A stretch of DNA of 64,000 bases, taken from Parapristionchus giblindavisi (lineage: Eukaryota; Nematoda; Chromadorea; Rhabditida; Diplogasteridae). Positions 48,954 to 61,600 of this stretch are shown here, in pieces (position 1 is the first letter of the stretch; every line of letters begins with the position of its first letter). Under the pieces are notes generated by a model. That model was not told where the DNA came from, did not search any database, and was given only the letters and a program-made list of their open reading frames with translations. A program made the translations under genes and the position numbers. Location: assembly GCA_943737045.1 (NCBI GenBank), contig CALSFV010000019.1:372001-436000 (forward strand), given 5' to 3'.

Positions 48954-49387
48954 TTCCCAAAATTTGACATGCCGCCCATCTCCTTCAGCTCCAGCAGGAT
49001 GGACTATCCGGAGTATCAAGTGATGCACCAGACTACCCTTGTTCTGTTCATGAGCAAGAACCGTGCCCACCATCTGGTCTCGAAGAAAGACAGTGCATCC
49101 ATTCATGCCAACACCCCTCGATATCATTGTTCGCAGTCAAGAACATCCCTTTTCTCCCATGCCCGACGGGTTTCCCCGATATAAACCACACGTAGAACAT
49201 ATGGGGCATCATGGTTCGTCGTGTGTATAAGAACAACAAACAGTAAACACCGGTTGCCGAATTGAAGGCTTTCATCAAAACGGAGTGGGACGACATCGAG
49301 CGGCAATTGTTTTCTGCCCTCCATGGAAGCATGCCCAATGGCACCTTTGGCCTAATTTCGAGAATGGGCCATAACATCGATTATTAA
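48954..49387 (+). pseudogene. Degenerate Tc1-like transposase, shorter inverted copy
   Basis: Plus-strand mirror of the previous entry, starting just before the FDMPPISF segment. It keeps the second catalytic Asp (49089-49091, KKDSASIH), has the same frame shift, the same TAG at the Glu position (49193-49195), the same TAA (49244-49246), and ends GHNIDY TAA at 49385-49387. Because both stops are shared, they predate the inverted duplication. It differs from the left copy at a few codons, for example SIHANT here against SSHANT there. The first catalytic Asp region is missing. Confidence 0.85.
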
Positions 49388-49452
49388 CCTATTGTTGCCC
49401 TGTTGTTGTCATGCAGAAGTTTAAAAAAATAGCAATTCATGAAAAAAATCAG

Positions 49453-49474
49453 GGTGTCTTATAATTATTTCGCG
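49453..49474 (-). promoter_or_regulatory. Inner transposase-binding-like direct repeat, right end
   Basis: Inverse complement of the inner left site with one base changed (ATTTCGCG in place of ATGTCGCG). Confidence 0.72.
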
Positions 49475-49626
49475 GTAAAATTTCGGAAAATATTTATTTT
49501 CTCGTTGACCTTGAAATGGAATTCCCTCATACGTGGGCTACCTTAGTTATCCAAGGAGGGGATACAAATGGTTTATACATCTTTCGATTTCCATTCACCT
49601 TTCGTCAAGAAACCCAAAATTTTAGG

Positions 49627-49648
49627 GGTGTCTTATAATTATGTCGCG
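49627..49648 (-). promoter_or_regulatory. Outer transposase-binding-like direct repeat, right end
   Basis: Inverse complement of the outer left site, perfect over 22 bp. Confidence 0.75.
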
Positions 49649-49653
49649 CACTG

Positions 49654-52600
49654 TATACCAAATGAAAGAGCGAAAAATTCTGAATAAGATAAACTATTTC
49701 AAAGTGGTCAGTACGGCCAATATGTAAATTTCTCTTTCAGTACTCTCTGTTTTTGTTACAAAACAGCACGTTACAAGTCAAATTGTCAATGATACTCAGC
49801 GAGTGATATACTATGTGAAAGAGGAAAAAATTCTGAATGAGACGCACTTCAGTCCATGTCGATCTGTAATATTTAACTGCTGCTATAATGATCGAAGTAC
49901 AAAAGTAGCCTTTACTCTGATATGATCAAGATAACTTGAGAAATATGAAAATGAAAATGAATCCTATCGTGTCATATACCAAATGAAAGAGCGAAAAATT
50001 CTGAATAAGATAAACTATTTCAAAGTGGTCAGTACGGCCAATATGTAAATTTATCTTTCAGTACTCTCTGTTTTTGGTACAAAACAGTATGTTACAAGTC
50101 AAATTGTCAATGATACTCAGCGAGTGATATACTATGTGAAAGAGGAAAAAATTCTGAATGAGACGCACTTCAGTTCATGTCGATCTGTAATATTTAACTG
50201 CTGCTATAATGATCGAAGTACAAAAGTAGCCTTTACTCTGATATGATCAAGATAACTTGAGAAATATGAAAATGAAAATGAATCCTATCGTGTCATATAC
50301 CAAATGAAAGAGCGAAAAATTCTGAATAAGATAAACTATTTCAAAGTGGTCAGTACGGCCAATATGTAAATTTATCTTTCAGTACTCTCTGTTTTTGGTA
50401 CAAAACAGTATGTTACAAGTCAAATTGTCAATGATACTCAGCGAGTGATATACTATGTGAAAGAGGAAAAAATTCTGAATGAGACGCACTTCAGTTCATG
50501 TCGATCTGTAATATTTAACTGCTGCTATAATGATCGAAGTACAAAAGTAGCCTTTACTCTGATATGATCAAGATAACTTGAGAAATATGAAAATGAAAAT
50601 GAATCCTATCGTGTCATATACCAAATGAAAGAGCGAAAAATTCTGAATAAGATAAACTATTTCAAAGTGGTCAGTACGGCCAATATGTAAATTTATCTTT
50701 CAGTACTCACTGTTTTTGGTACAAAACAGTATGTTACAAGTCAAATTGTCAATGATACTCAGCGAGTGATATACTATGTGAAAGAGGAAAAAATTCTGAA
50801 TGAGACGCACTTCAGTTCATGTCGATCTGTAATATTTAACTGCTGCTATAATGATCGAAGTACAAAAGTAGCCTTTACTCTGATATGATCAAGATAACTT
50901 GAGAAATATGAAAATGAAAAATGAAACCTATCGTGTCATATACCAAATGAAAGAGCGAAAAATTCTGAATAAGATAAAATATTTCAAAGTGGTCAGTACG
51001 GCCAATATGTAAATTTATCTTTCAGTACTCTCTGTTTTTGGTACAAAACAGTATGTTACAAGTCAAATTGTCAATGATACTCAGCGAGTGATATACTATG
51101 TGAAAGAGGAAAAATTCTGAATGAGACGCACTCCAGGTCATGTCGATCTGTAATATTTAACTGCTGCTATAATGATCGAAGTACAAAAGTAGCTTTTACT
51201 CTGATATGATCAAGATAACTTGAGAAATATGAAAATGAAAAATGAAACCTATCGTGTCATATACCAAATGAAAGAGCGAAAAATTCTGAATAAGATAAAA
51301 TATTTCAAAGTGGTCAGTACGGCCAATATGTAAATTTATCTTTCAGTACTCTCTGTTTTTGGTACAAAACAGTATGTTACAAGTCAAATTGTCAATGATA
51401 CTCAGCGAGTGATATACTATGTGAAAGAGGAAAAAATTCTGAATGAGACGCACTCCAGGTCATGTCGATCTGTAATATTTAACTGCTGCTATAATGATCG
51501 AAGTACAAAAGTAGCTTTTACTCTGATATGATCAAGATAACTTGAGAAATATGAAAATGAAAAATGAAACCTATCGTGTCATATACCAAATGAAAGAGCG
51601 AAAAATTCTGAATAAGATAAAATATTTCAAAGTGGTCAGTACGGCCAATATGTAAATTTATCTTTCAGTACTCTCTGTTTTTGGTACAAAACAGTATGTT
51701 ACAAGTCAAATTGTCAATGATACTCAGCGAGTGATATACTATGTGAAAGAGGAAAAAATTCTGAATGAGACGCACTTCAGTTCATGTCGATCTGTAATAT
51801 TTAACTGCTGCTATAATGATCGAAGTACAAAAGTAGCCTTTACTCTGATATGATCAAGATAACTTGAGAAATATGAAAATGAAAATGAATCCTATCGTGT
51901 CATATACCAAATGAAAGAGCGAAAAATTCTGAATAAGATAAACTATTTCAAAGTGGTCAGTACGGCCAATATGTAAATTTATCTTTCAGTACTCTCTGTT
52001 TTTGGTACAAAACAGCACGTTACAAGTCAAATTGTCAATGATACTCAGCGAGTGATATACTATGTGAAAGAGGAAAAAATTCTGAATGAGACGCACTTCA
52101 GTTCATGTCGATCTGTAATATTTAACTGCTGCTATAATGATCGAAGTACAAAAGTAGCCTTTACTCTGATATGGTCAAGATAACTTGAGAAATATGAAAA
52201 TGAAAATGATACTTGTCGAGTAATATACCAAATGAAAGAGCGAAAAATTCTGAATAAGATAAAATATTTCAAAGTGGTCAGTACGGCCAATATGTAAATT
52301 TATCTTTCAGTACTCTCTGTTTTTGGTACAAAACAGTATGTTACAAGTCAAATTGTCAATTATACTCAGCGAGTGATATACTATGTGAAAGAGGAAAAAA
52401 TTCTGAATGAGACGCACTTCAGTTCATGTCGATCTGTAATATTTAACTGCTGCTATAATGATCGAAGTACAAAAGTAGCCTTTACTCTGATATGATCAAG
52501 ATAACTTGAGAAATATGAAAATGAAAATGAATCCTATCGTGTCATATACCAAATGAAAGAGCGAAAAATTCTGAATAAGATAAACTATTTCAAAGTGGTC

Positions 52601-55600
52601 AGTACGGCCAATATGTAAATTTATCTTTCAGTACTCTCTGTTTTTGGTACAAAACAGTATGTTACAAGTCAAATTGTCAATGATACTCAGCGAGTGATAT
52701 ACTATGTGAAAGAGGAAAAAATTCTGAATGAGACGCACTTCAGTTCATGTCGATCTGTAATATTTAACTGCTGCTATAATGATCGAAGTACAAAAGTAGC
52801 CTTTACTCTGATATGATCAAGATAACTTGAGAAATATGAAAATGAAAATGAATCCTATCGTGTCATATACCAAATGAAAGAGCGAAAAATTCTGAATAAG
52901 ATAAACTATTTCAAAGTGGTCAGTACGGCCAATATGTAAATTTATCTTTCAGTACTCTTTGTTTTTGGTACAAAACAGTATGTTACAAGTCAAATTGTCA
53001 ATGATACTCAGCGAGTGATATACTATGTGAAAGAGGAAAAAATTCTGAATGAGACGCACTTCAGTTCATGTCGATCTGTAATATTTAACTGCTGCTATAA
53101 TGATCGAAGTACAAAAGTAGCCTTTACTCTGATATGATCAAGATAACTTGAGAAATATGAAAATGAAAATGAATCCTATCGTGTCATATACCAAATGAAA
53201 GAGCGAAAAATTCTGAATAAGATAAACTATTTCAAAGTGGTCAGTACGGCCAATATGTAATTTTATCTTTCAGTACTCTCTGTTTTTGGTACAAAACAGT
53301 ATGTTACAAGTCAAATTGTCAATGATACTCAGCGAGTGATATACTATGTGAAAGAGGAAAAAATTCTGAATGAGACGCACTTCAGTTCATGTCGATCTGT
53401 AATATTTAACTGCTGCTATAATGATCGAAGTACAAAAGTAGCCTTTACTCTGATATGATCAAGATAACTTGAGAAATATGAAAATGAAAATGAATCCTAT
53501 CGTGTCATATACCAAATGAAAGAGCGAAAAATTCTGAATAAGATAAAATATTTCAAAGTGGTCAGTACGGCCAATATGTAAATTTATCTTTCAGTACTCT
53601 CTGTTTTTGGTACAAAACAGTATGTTACAAGTCAAATTGTCAATGATACTCAGCGAGTGATATACTATGTGAAAGAGGAAAAAATTCTGAATGAGACGCA
53701 CTTCAGTTCATGTCGATCTGTAATATTTAACTGCTGCTATAATGATCGAAGTACAAAAGTAGCCTTTACTCTGATATGATCAAGATAACTTGAGAAATAT
53801 GAAAATGAAAATGAATCCTATCGTGTCATATACCAAATGAAAGAGAGAAAAATTCTGAATAAGATAAACTATTTCAAAGTGGTCAGTACGGCCAATATGT
53901 AAATTTATCTTTCAGTACTCTCTGTTTTTGGTACAAAACAGTATGTTACAAGTCAAATTGTCAATGATACTCAGCGAGTGATATACTATGTGAAAGAGGA
54001 AAAAATTCTGAATGAGACGCACTCCAGGTCAAGTCGATCTGTAATATTTAACTGCTGCTATAATGATCGAAGTACAAAAGTAGCCTTTACTCTGATATGA
54101 TCAAGATAACTTGAGAAATATGAAAATGAAAAATGAAACCTATCGTGTCATATACCAAATGAAAGAGCGAAAAATTCTGAATAAGATAAAATATTTCAAA
54201 GTGGTCAGTACGGCCAATATGTAAATTTATCTTTCAGTACTCTCTGTTTTTGGTACAAAACAGTATGTTACAAGTCAAATTGTCAATGATACTCAGCGTG
54301 TGATATACTATGTGAAAGAGGAAAAAATTCTGAATGAGACGCAATTCCGTTCATGTCGATCTGTAATATTTAACTGCTGCTATAATGATCGAAGTACAAA
54401 AGTAGCCTTTACTCTGATATGATCAAGATAACTTGAGAAATATGAAAATGAAAATGAATCCTATCGTGTCATATACCAAATGAAAGAGCGAAAAATTCTG
54501 AATAAGATAAACTATTTCAAAGTGGTCAGTACGGCCAATATGTAAATTTATCTTTCAGTACTCTCTGTTTTTGGTACAAAACAGTATGTTACAAGTCAAA
54601 TTGTCAATGATACTAAGCGAGTGATATACTATGTGAAAGATGAAAAAATTCTGAATGAGACGCACTCCAGGTCATGTCGATCTGTAATATTTAACTGCTG
54701 CTATAATGATCGAAGTACAAAAGTAGCTTTTACTCTGATATGATCAAGATAACTTGAGAAATATGGAAATGAAAAATGAAACCTATCGTGTCATATACCA
54801 AATGAAAGAGCGATAATTCTGAATAAGATAAAATATTTCAAAGTGGTCAGTACGGCCAATATGTAAATTTATCTTTCAGTACTCTCTGTTTTTGGTACAA
54901 AACAGTATGTTACAAGTCAAATTGTCAATGATACTCAGCGAGTGATATACTATGTGAAAGAGGAAAAAATTCTGAATGAGACGCAATTCAGTTCATGTCG
55001 ATCTGTAATATTTAACTGCTGCTATAATGATCGAAGTACAAAAGTAGCCTTTACTCTGATATGATCAAGATAACTTGAGAAATATGAAAATGAAAATGAA
55101 TCCTATCGTGTCATATACCAAATGAAAGAGCGAAAAATTCTGAATAAGATAAACTATTTCAAAGTGGTCAGTACGGCCAATATGTAAATTTATCTTTCAG
55201 TACTCTCTGTTTTTGGTACAAAACAGTATGTTACAAGTCAAATTGTCAATGATACTCAGCGAGTGATATACTATGTGAAAGAGGAAAAAATTCTGAATGA
55301 GACACACTTCAGGTCATGTCGATCTGTAATATTTTACTGCTGCTATAATGATCGAAGTACAAAAGTAGCTTTTACTCTGATATGATCAAGATAACTTGAG
55401 AAATATGAAAATGAAAAATGAAACGTATCGTGTCATAAACCAAATGAAAGAGCGAAAAATTCTGAATAAGATAAACTATTTCAAAGTGGTCAGTACGGCC
55501 AATATGTAAATTTATCTTTCATTACTCTCTGTTTTCGGTACAAAACAGTATGTTACAAGTCAAATTGTCAATGATACTCAGCGAGTGATATACTATGTGA

Positions 55601-58600
55601 AAGAGGAAAAAATTCTGAATGAGACGCACTCCAGGTCAAGTCGATCTGTAATATTTAACTGCTGCTATAATGATCGAAGTACAAAAGTACCTTTTACTCT
55701 GATATGATCAAGATAACTTGAGAAATATGAAAATGAAAAATGAAACCTATCGTGTCATATACCAAATGAAAGAGCGAAAAATTCTGAATAAGATAAAATA
55801 TTTCAAAGTGGTCAGTACGGCCAATATGTAAATTTATCTTTCAGTACTCTCTGTTTTTGGTACAAAACAGTATGTTACAAGTCAAATTGTCAATGATACT
55901 CAGCGAGTGATATACTATGTGAAAGAGGAAAAAATTCTGAATGAGACGCAATTCCGTTCATGTCGATCTGTAATATTTAACTGCTGCTATAATGATCGAA
56001 GTACAAAAGTAGCCTTTACTCTGATATGATCAAGATAACTTGAGAAAGATGAAAATGAAAATGAATCCTATCGTGTCATATACCAAATGAAAGAGCGAAA
56101 AATTCTGAATAAGATAAACTATTTCAAAGTGGTCAGTACGGCCAATATGTAAATTTATCTTTCAGTACTCTCTGTTTTTGGTACAAAACAGTATGTTACA
56201 AGTCAAATTGTCAATGATACTCAGCGAGTGATATACTATGTGAAAGATGAAAAAATTCTGAATGAGACGCACTCCAGGTCATGTCGATCTGTAATATTTA
56301 ACTGCTGCTATAATGATCGAAGTACAAAAGTAGCTTTTACTCTGATATGATCAAGATAACTTGAGAAATATGGAAATGAAAAATGAAACCTATCGTGTCA
56401 TATACCAAATGAAAGAGCGATAATTCTGAATAAGATAAAATATTTCAAAGTGGTCAGTACGGCCAATATGTAAATTTATCTTTCAGTACTCTCTGTTTTT
56501 GGTACAAAGCAGTATGTTACAAGTCAAATTGTCAATGATACTCAGCGAGTGATATACTATGTGAAAGAGGAAAAAATTCTGAATGAGACGCAATTCAGTT
56601 CATGTCGATCTGTAATATTTAACTGCTGCTATAATGATCGAAGTACAAAAGTAGCCTTTACTCTGATATGATCAAGATAACTTGAGAAATATGAAAATGA
56701 AAATGAATCCTATCGTGTCATATACCAAATGAAAGAGCGAAAAATTCTGAATAAGATAAACTATTTCAAAGTGGTCAGTACGTCCAATATGTAAATTTAT
56801 CTTTCAGTACTCTCTGTTTTTGGTACAAAACAGTATTTTACAAGTCAAATTGTCAATGATACTCAGCGAGTGATATACTATGTGAAAGAGGAAAAAATTC
56901 TGAATGAGACACACTTCAGGTCATGTCGATCTGTAATATTTTACTGCTGCTATAATGATCGAAGTACAAAAGTAGCTTTTACTCTGATATGATCAAGATA
57001 ACTTGAGAAATATGAAAATGAAAAATGAAACGTATCGTGTCATAAACCAAATGAAAGAGCGAAAAATTCTGAATAAGATAAACTATTTCAAAGTGGTCAG
57101 TACGGCCAATATGTAAATTTATCTTTCAGTACTCTCTGTTTTTGGTAAAAAAACAGTATGTTACAAGTCAAATTGTCAATGATACTCAGCGAGTGATATA
57201 CTATGTGAAAGAGGAAAAAATTCTGAATGAGACACACTTCAGGTCATGTCGATCTGTAATATTTTACTGCTGCTATAATGATCGAAGTACAAAAGTAGCT
57301 TTTACTCTGATATGATCAAGATAACTTGAGAAATATGAAAATGAAAATGAATCCTATCGTGTCATATAAGAAATGAAAGAGCGAAAAATTCTGAATAAAA
57401 TAAACTATTTCAAAGTGGTCAGTACGGCCAATATGTAAATTTATCTTTCAGTACTCTCTGTTTTTGGTACAAAACAGTATGTTACAAGTCAAATTGTCAA
57501 TGATACTCAGCGAGTGATATACTATGTGAAAGAGGTAAAAATTCTGAATGAGACACACTTCAGGTCATGTCGATCTGTAATATTTTACTGCTGCTATAAT
57601 GATCGAAGTACAAAAGTAGCTTTTACTCTGATATGATCAAGATAACTTGAGAAATATGAAAATGAAAAATGAAACGTATCGTGTCATAAACCAAATGAAA
57701 GAGCGAAAAATTCTGAATAAGATAAACTATTTCAAAGTGGTCAGTACGGCCAATATGTAAATTTATCTTTCAGTACTCTCTGTTTTCGGTACAAAACAGT
57801 ATGTTACAAGTCAAATTGTCAATGATACTCAGCGAGTGATATACTATGTGAAAGAGGAAAAAATTCTGAATGAGACGCACTCCAGGTCAAGTCGATCTGT
57901 AATATTTAACTGCTGCTATAATGATCGAAGTACAAAAGTAGCTTTTACTCTGATATGATCAAGATAACTTGAGAAATATGAAAATGAAAAATGAAACCTA
58001 TCGTGTCATATACCAAATGAAAGAGCGAAAAATTCTGAATAAGATAAAATATTTCAAAGTGGTCAGTACGGCCAATATGTAAATTTATCTTTCAGTACTC
58101 TCTGTTTTTGGTACAAAACAGTATGTTACAAGTCAAATTGTCAATGATACTCAGCGAGTGATATACTATGTGAAAGAGGAAAAAATTCTGAATGAGACGC
58201 AATTCCGTTCATGTCGATCTGTAATATTTAACTGCTGCTATAATGATCGAAGTACAAAAGTAGCCTTTACTCTGATATGATCAAGATAACTTGAGAAATA
58301 TGAAAATGAAAATGAATCCTATCGTGTCATATACCAAATGAAAGAGCGAAAAATTCTGAATAAGATAAACTATTTCAAAGTGGTCAGTACGGCCAATATG
58401 TAAATTTATCTTTCAGTACTCTCTGTTTTTGGTACAAAACAGTATGTTACAAGTCAAATTGTCAATGATACTCAGCGAGTGATATACTATGTGAAAGATG
58501 AAAAAATTCTGAATGAGACGCACTCCAGGTCATGTCGATCTGTAATATTTAACTGCTGCTATAATGATCGAAGTACAAAAGTAGCTTTTACTCTGATATG

Positions 58601-61600
58601 ATCAAGATAACTTGAGAAATATGGAAATGAAAAATGAAACCTATCGTGTCATATACCAAATGAAAGAGCGATAATTCTGAATAAGATAAAATATTTCAAA
58701 GTGGTCAGTACGGCCAATATGTAAATTTATCTTTCAGTACTCTCTGTTTTTGGTACAAAGCAGTATGTTACAAGTCAAATTGTCAATGATACTCAGCGAG
58801 TGATATACTATGTGAAAGAGGAAAAAATTCTGAATGAGACGCAATTCAGTTCATGTCGATCTGTAATATTTAACTGCTGCTATAATGATCGAAGTACAAA
58901 AGTAGCCTTTACTCTGATATGATCAAGATAACTTGAGAAATATGAAAATGAAAATGAATCCTATCGTGTCATATACCAAATGAAAGAGCGAAAAATTCTG
59001 AATAAGATAAACTATTTCAAAGTGGTCAGTACGTCCAATATGTAAATTTATCTTTCAGTACTCTCTGTTTTTGGTACAAAACAGTATTTTACAAGTCAAA
59101 TTGTCAATGATACTCAGCGAGTGATATACTATGTGAAAGAGGAAAAAATTCTGAATGAGACACACTTCAGGTCATGTCGATCTGTAATATTTTACTGCTG
59201 CTATAATGATCGAAGTACAAAAGTAGCTTTTACTCTGATATGATCAAGATAACTTGAGAAATATGAAAATGAAAAATGAAACGTATCGTGTCATAAACCA
59301 AATGAAAGAGCGAAAAATTCTGAATAAGATAAACTATTTCAAAGTGGTCAGTACGGCCAATATGTAAATTTATCTTTCAGTACTCTCTGTTTTTGGTAAA
59401 AAAACAGTATGTTACAAGTCAAATTGTCAATGATACTCAGCGAGTGATATACTATGTGAAAGAGGAAAAAATTCTGAATGAGACACACTTCAGGTCATGT
59501 CGATCTGTAATATTTTACTGCTGCTATAATGATCGAAGTACAAAAGTAGCTTTTACTCTGATATGATCAAGATAACTTGAGAAATATGAAAATGAAAATG
59601 AATCCTATCGTGTCATATAAGAAATGAAAGAGCGAAAAATTCTGAATAAAATAAACTATTTCAAAGTGGTCAGTACGGCCAATATGTAAATTTATCTTTC
59701 AGTACTCTCTGTTTTTGGTACAAAACAGTATGTTACAAGTCAAATTGTCAATGATACTCAGCGAGTGATATACTATGTGAAAGAGGTAAAAATTCTGAAT
59801 GAGACACACTTCAGGTCATGTCGATCTGTAATATTTTACTGCTGCTATAATGATCGAAGTACAAAAGTAGCTTTTACTCTGATATGATCAAGATAACTTG
59901 AGAAATATGAAAATGAAAATGAATCCTATCGTGTCATATACCAAATGAAAGAGCGAAAAATTCTGAATAAGATAAACTATTTCAAAGTGGTCAGTACGGC
60001 CAATATGTAAATTTATCTTTCAGTACTCTCTGTTTTTGGTACAAAACAGTATTTTACATGTCAAATTGTCAATGATACTCAGCGAGTGATATACTATGTG
60101 AAAGAGGAAAAAATTCTGAATGAGACGCACTTCAGTTCATGTCGATCTGTAATATTTAACTGCTGCTATAATGATCGAAGTACAAAAGTAGCCTTTACTC
60201 TGATATGATCAAGATAACTTGAGAAATATGAAAATGAAAATGAATCCTATCGTTTCATATAAGAAATGAAAGAGCGAAAAATTCTGAATAAAATAAACTA
60301 TTTCAAAGTGGTCAGTACGGCCAATATGTAAATTTATCTTTCAGTACTCTCTGTTTTTGGTACAAAACAGTATTTTACATGTCAAATTGTCAATGATACT
60401 CAGCGAGTGATATACTATGTGAAAGAGGAAAAAATTCTGAATGAGACGCAATTCAGTTCATGTCGATCTGTAATATTTAACTGCTGCTATAATGATCGAA
60501 GTACAAAAGTAGCCTTTACTCTGATATGATCAAGATAACTTGAGAAATATGAAAATGAAAATGAATCCTATCGTGTCATATACCAAATGAAAGAGCGAAA
60601 AATTCTGAATAAGATAAACTATTTCAAAGTGGTCAGTACGTCCAATATGTAAATTTATCTTTCAGTACTCTCTGTTTTTGGTACAAAACAGTATTTTACA
60701 AGTCAAATTGTCAATGATACTCAGCGAGTGATATACTATGTGAAAGAGGAAAAAATTCTGAATGAGACACACTTCAGGTCATGTCGATCTGTAATATTTT
60801 ACTGCTGCTATAATGATCGAAGTACAAAAGTAGCTTTTACTCTGATATGATCAAGATAACTTGAGAAATATGAAAATGAAAAATGAAACGTATCGTGTCA
60901 TAAACCAAATGAAAGAGCGAAAAATTCTGAATAAGATAAACTATTTCAAAGTGGTCAGTACGGCCAATATGTAAATTTATCTTTCAGTACTCTCTGTTTT
61001 TGGTAAAAAAACAGTATGTTACAAGTCAAATTGTCAATGATACTCAGCGAGTGATATACTATGTGAAAGAGGAAAAAATTCTGAATGAGACACACTTCAG
61101 GTCATGTCGATCTGTAATATTTTACTGCTGCTATAATGATCGAAGTACAAAAGTAGCTTTTACTCTGATATGATCAAGATAACTTGAGAAATATGAAAAT
61201 GAAAATGAATCCTATCGTGTCATATAAGAAATGAAAGAGCGAAAAATTCTGAATAAAATAAACTATTTCAAAGTGGTCAGTACGGCCAATATGTAAATTT
61301 ATCTTTCAGTACTCTCTGTTTTTGGTACAAAACAGTATGTTACAAGTCAAATTGTCAATGATACTCAGCGAGTGATATACTATGTGAAAGAGGTAAAAAT
61401 TCTGAATGAGACACACTTCAGGTCATGTCGATCTGTAATATTTTACTGCTGCTATAATGATCGAAGTACAAAAGTAGCTTTTACTCTGATATGATCAAGA
61501 TAACTTGAGAAATATGAAAATGAAAATGAATCCTATCGTGTCATATACCAAATGAAAGAGCGAAAAATTCTGAATAAGATAAACTATTTCAAAGTGGTCA

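Larger units (their letters stand above)
48070..49653. mobile_element. Fold-back Tc1/mariner-type element, 1584 bp
   Basis: The insert begins CAGTGCGCGACATAATT and ends AATTATGTCGCGCACTG. It is flanked by TA (48068-48069 and 49654-49655); the unbroken monomer reads GAGTAATATACCAAATG, so one TA was duplicated, the Tc1/mariner hallmark. The whole element is a near-perfect palindrome: arms 48070-48770 and 48953-49653 (701 bp each, positions summing to 97723 throughout, so no net indel) around a 182-bp spacer. Each arm holds the same 3' half of a Tc1-like transposase gene, reading outward from the centre. The element therefore consists of two inverted copies of one end of a parent transposon. It has no intact gene and could move only with a transposase supplied in trans. 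Confidence 0.93.
48953..49653 (-). repeat. Right arm of the fold-back element
   Basis: Inverted partner of the left arm. Its inner end is cut within the transposase gene, whereas the left arm's gene continues into the spacer, so this arm is the shorter, derived copy or the breakpoint side. Confidence 0.93.
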
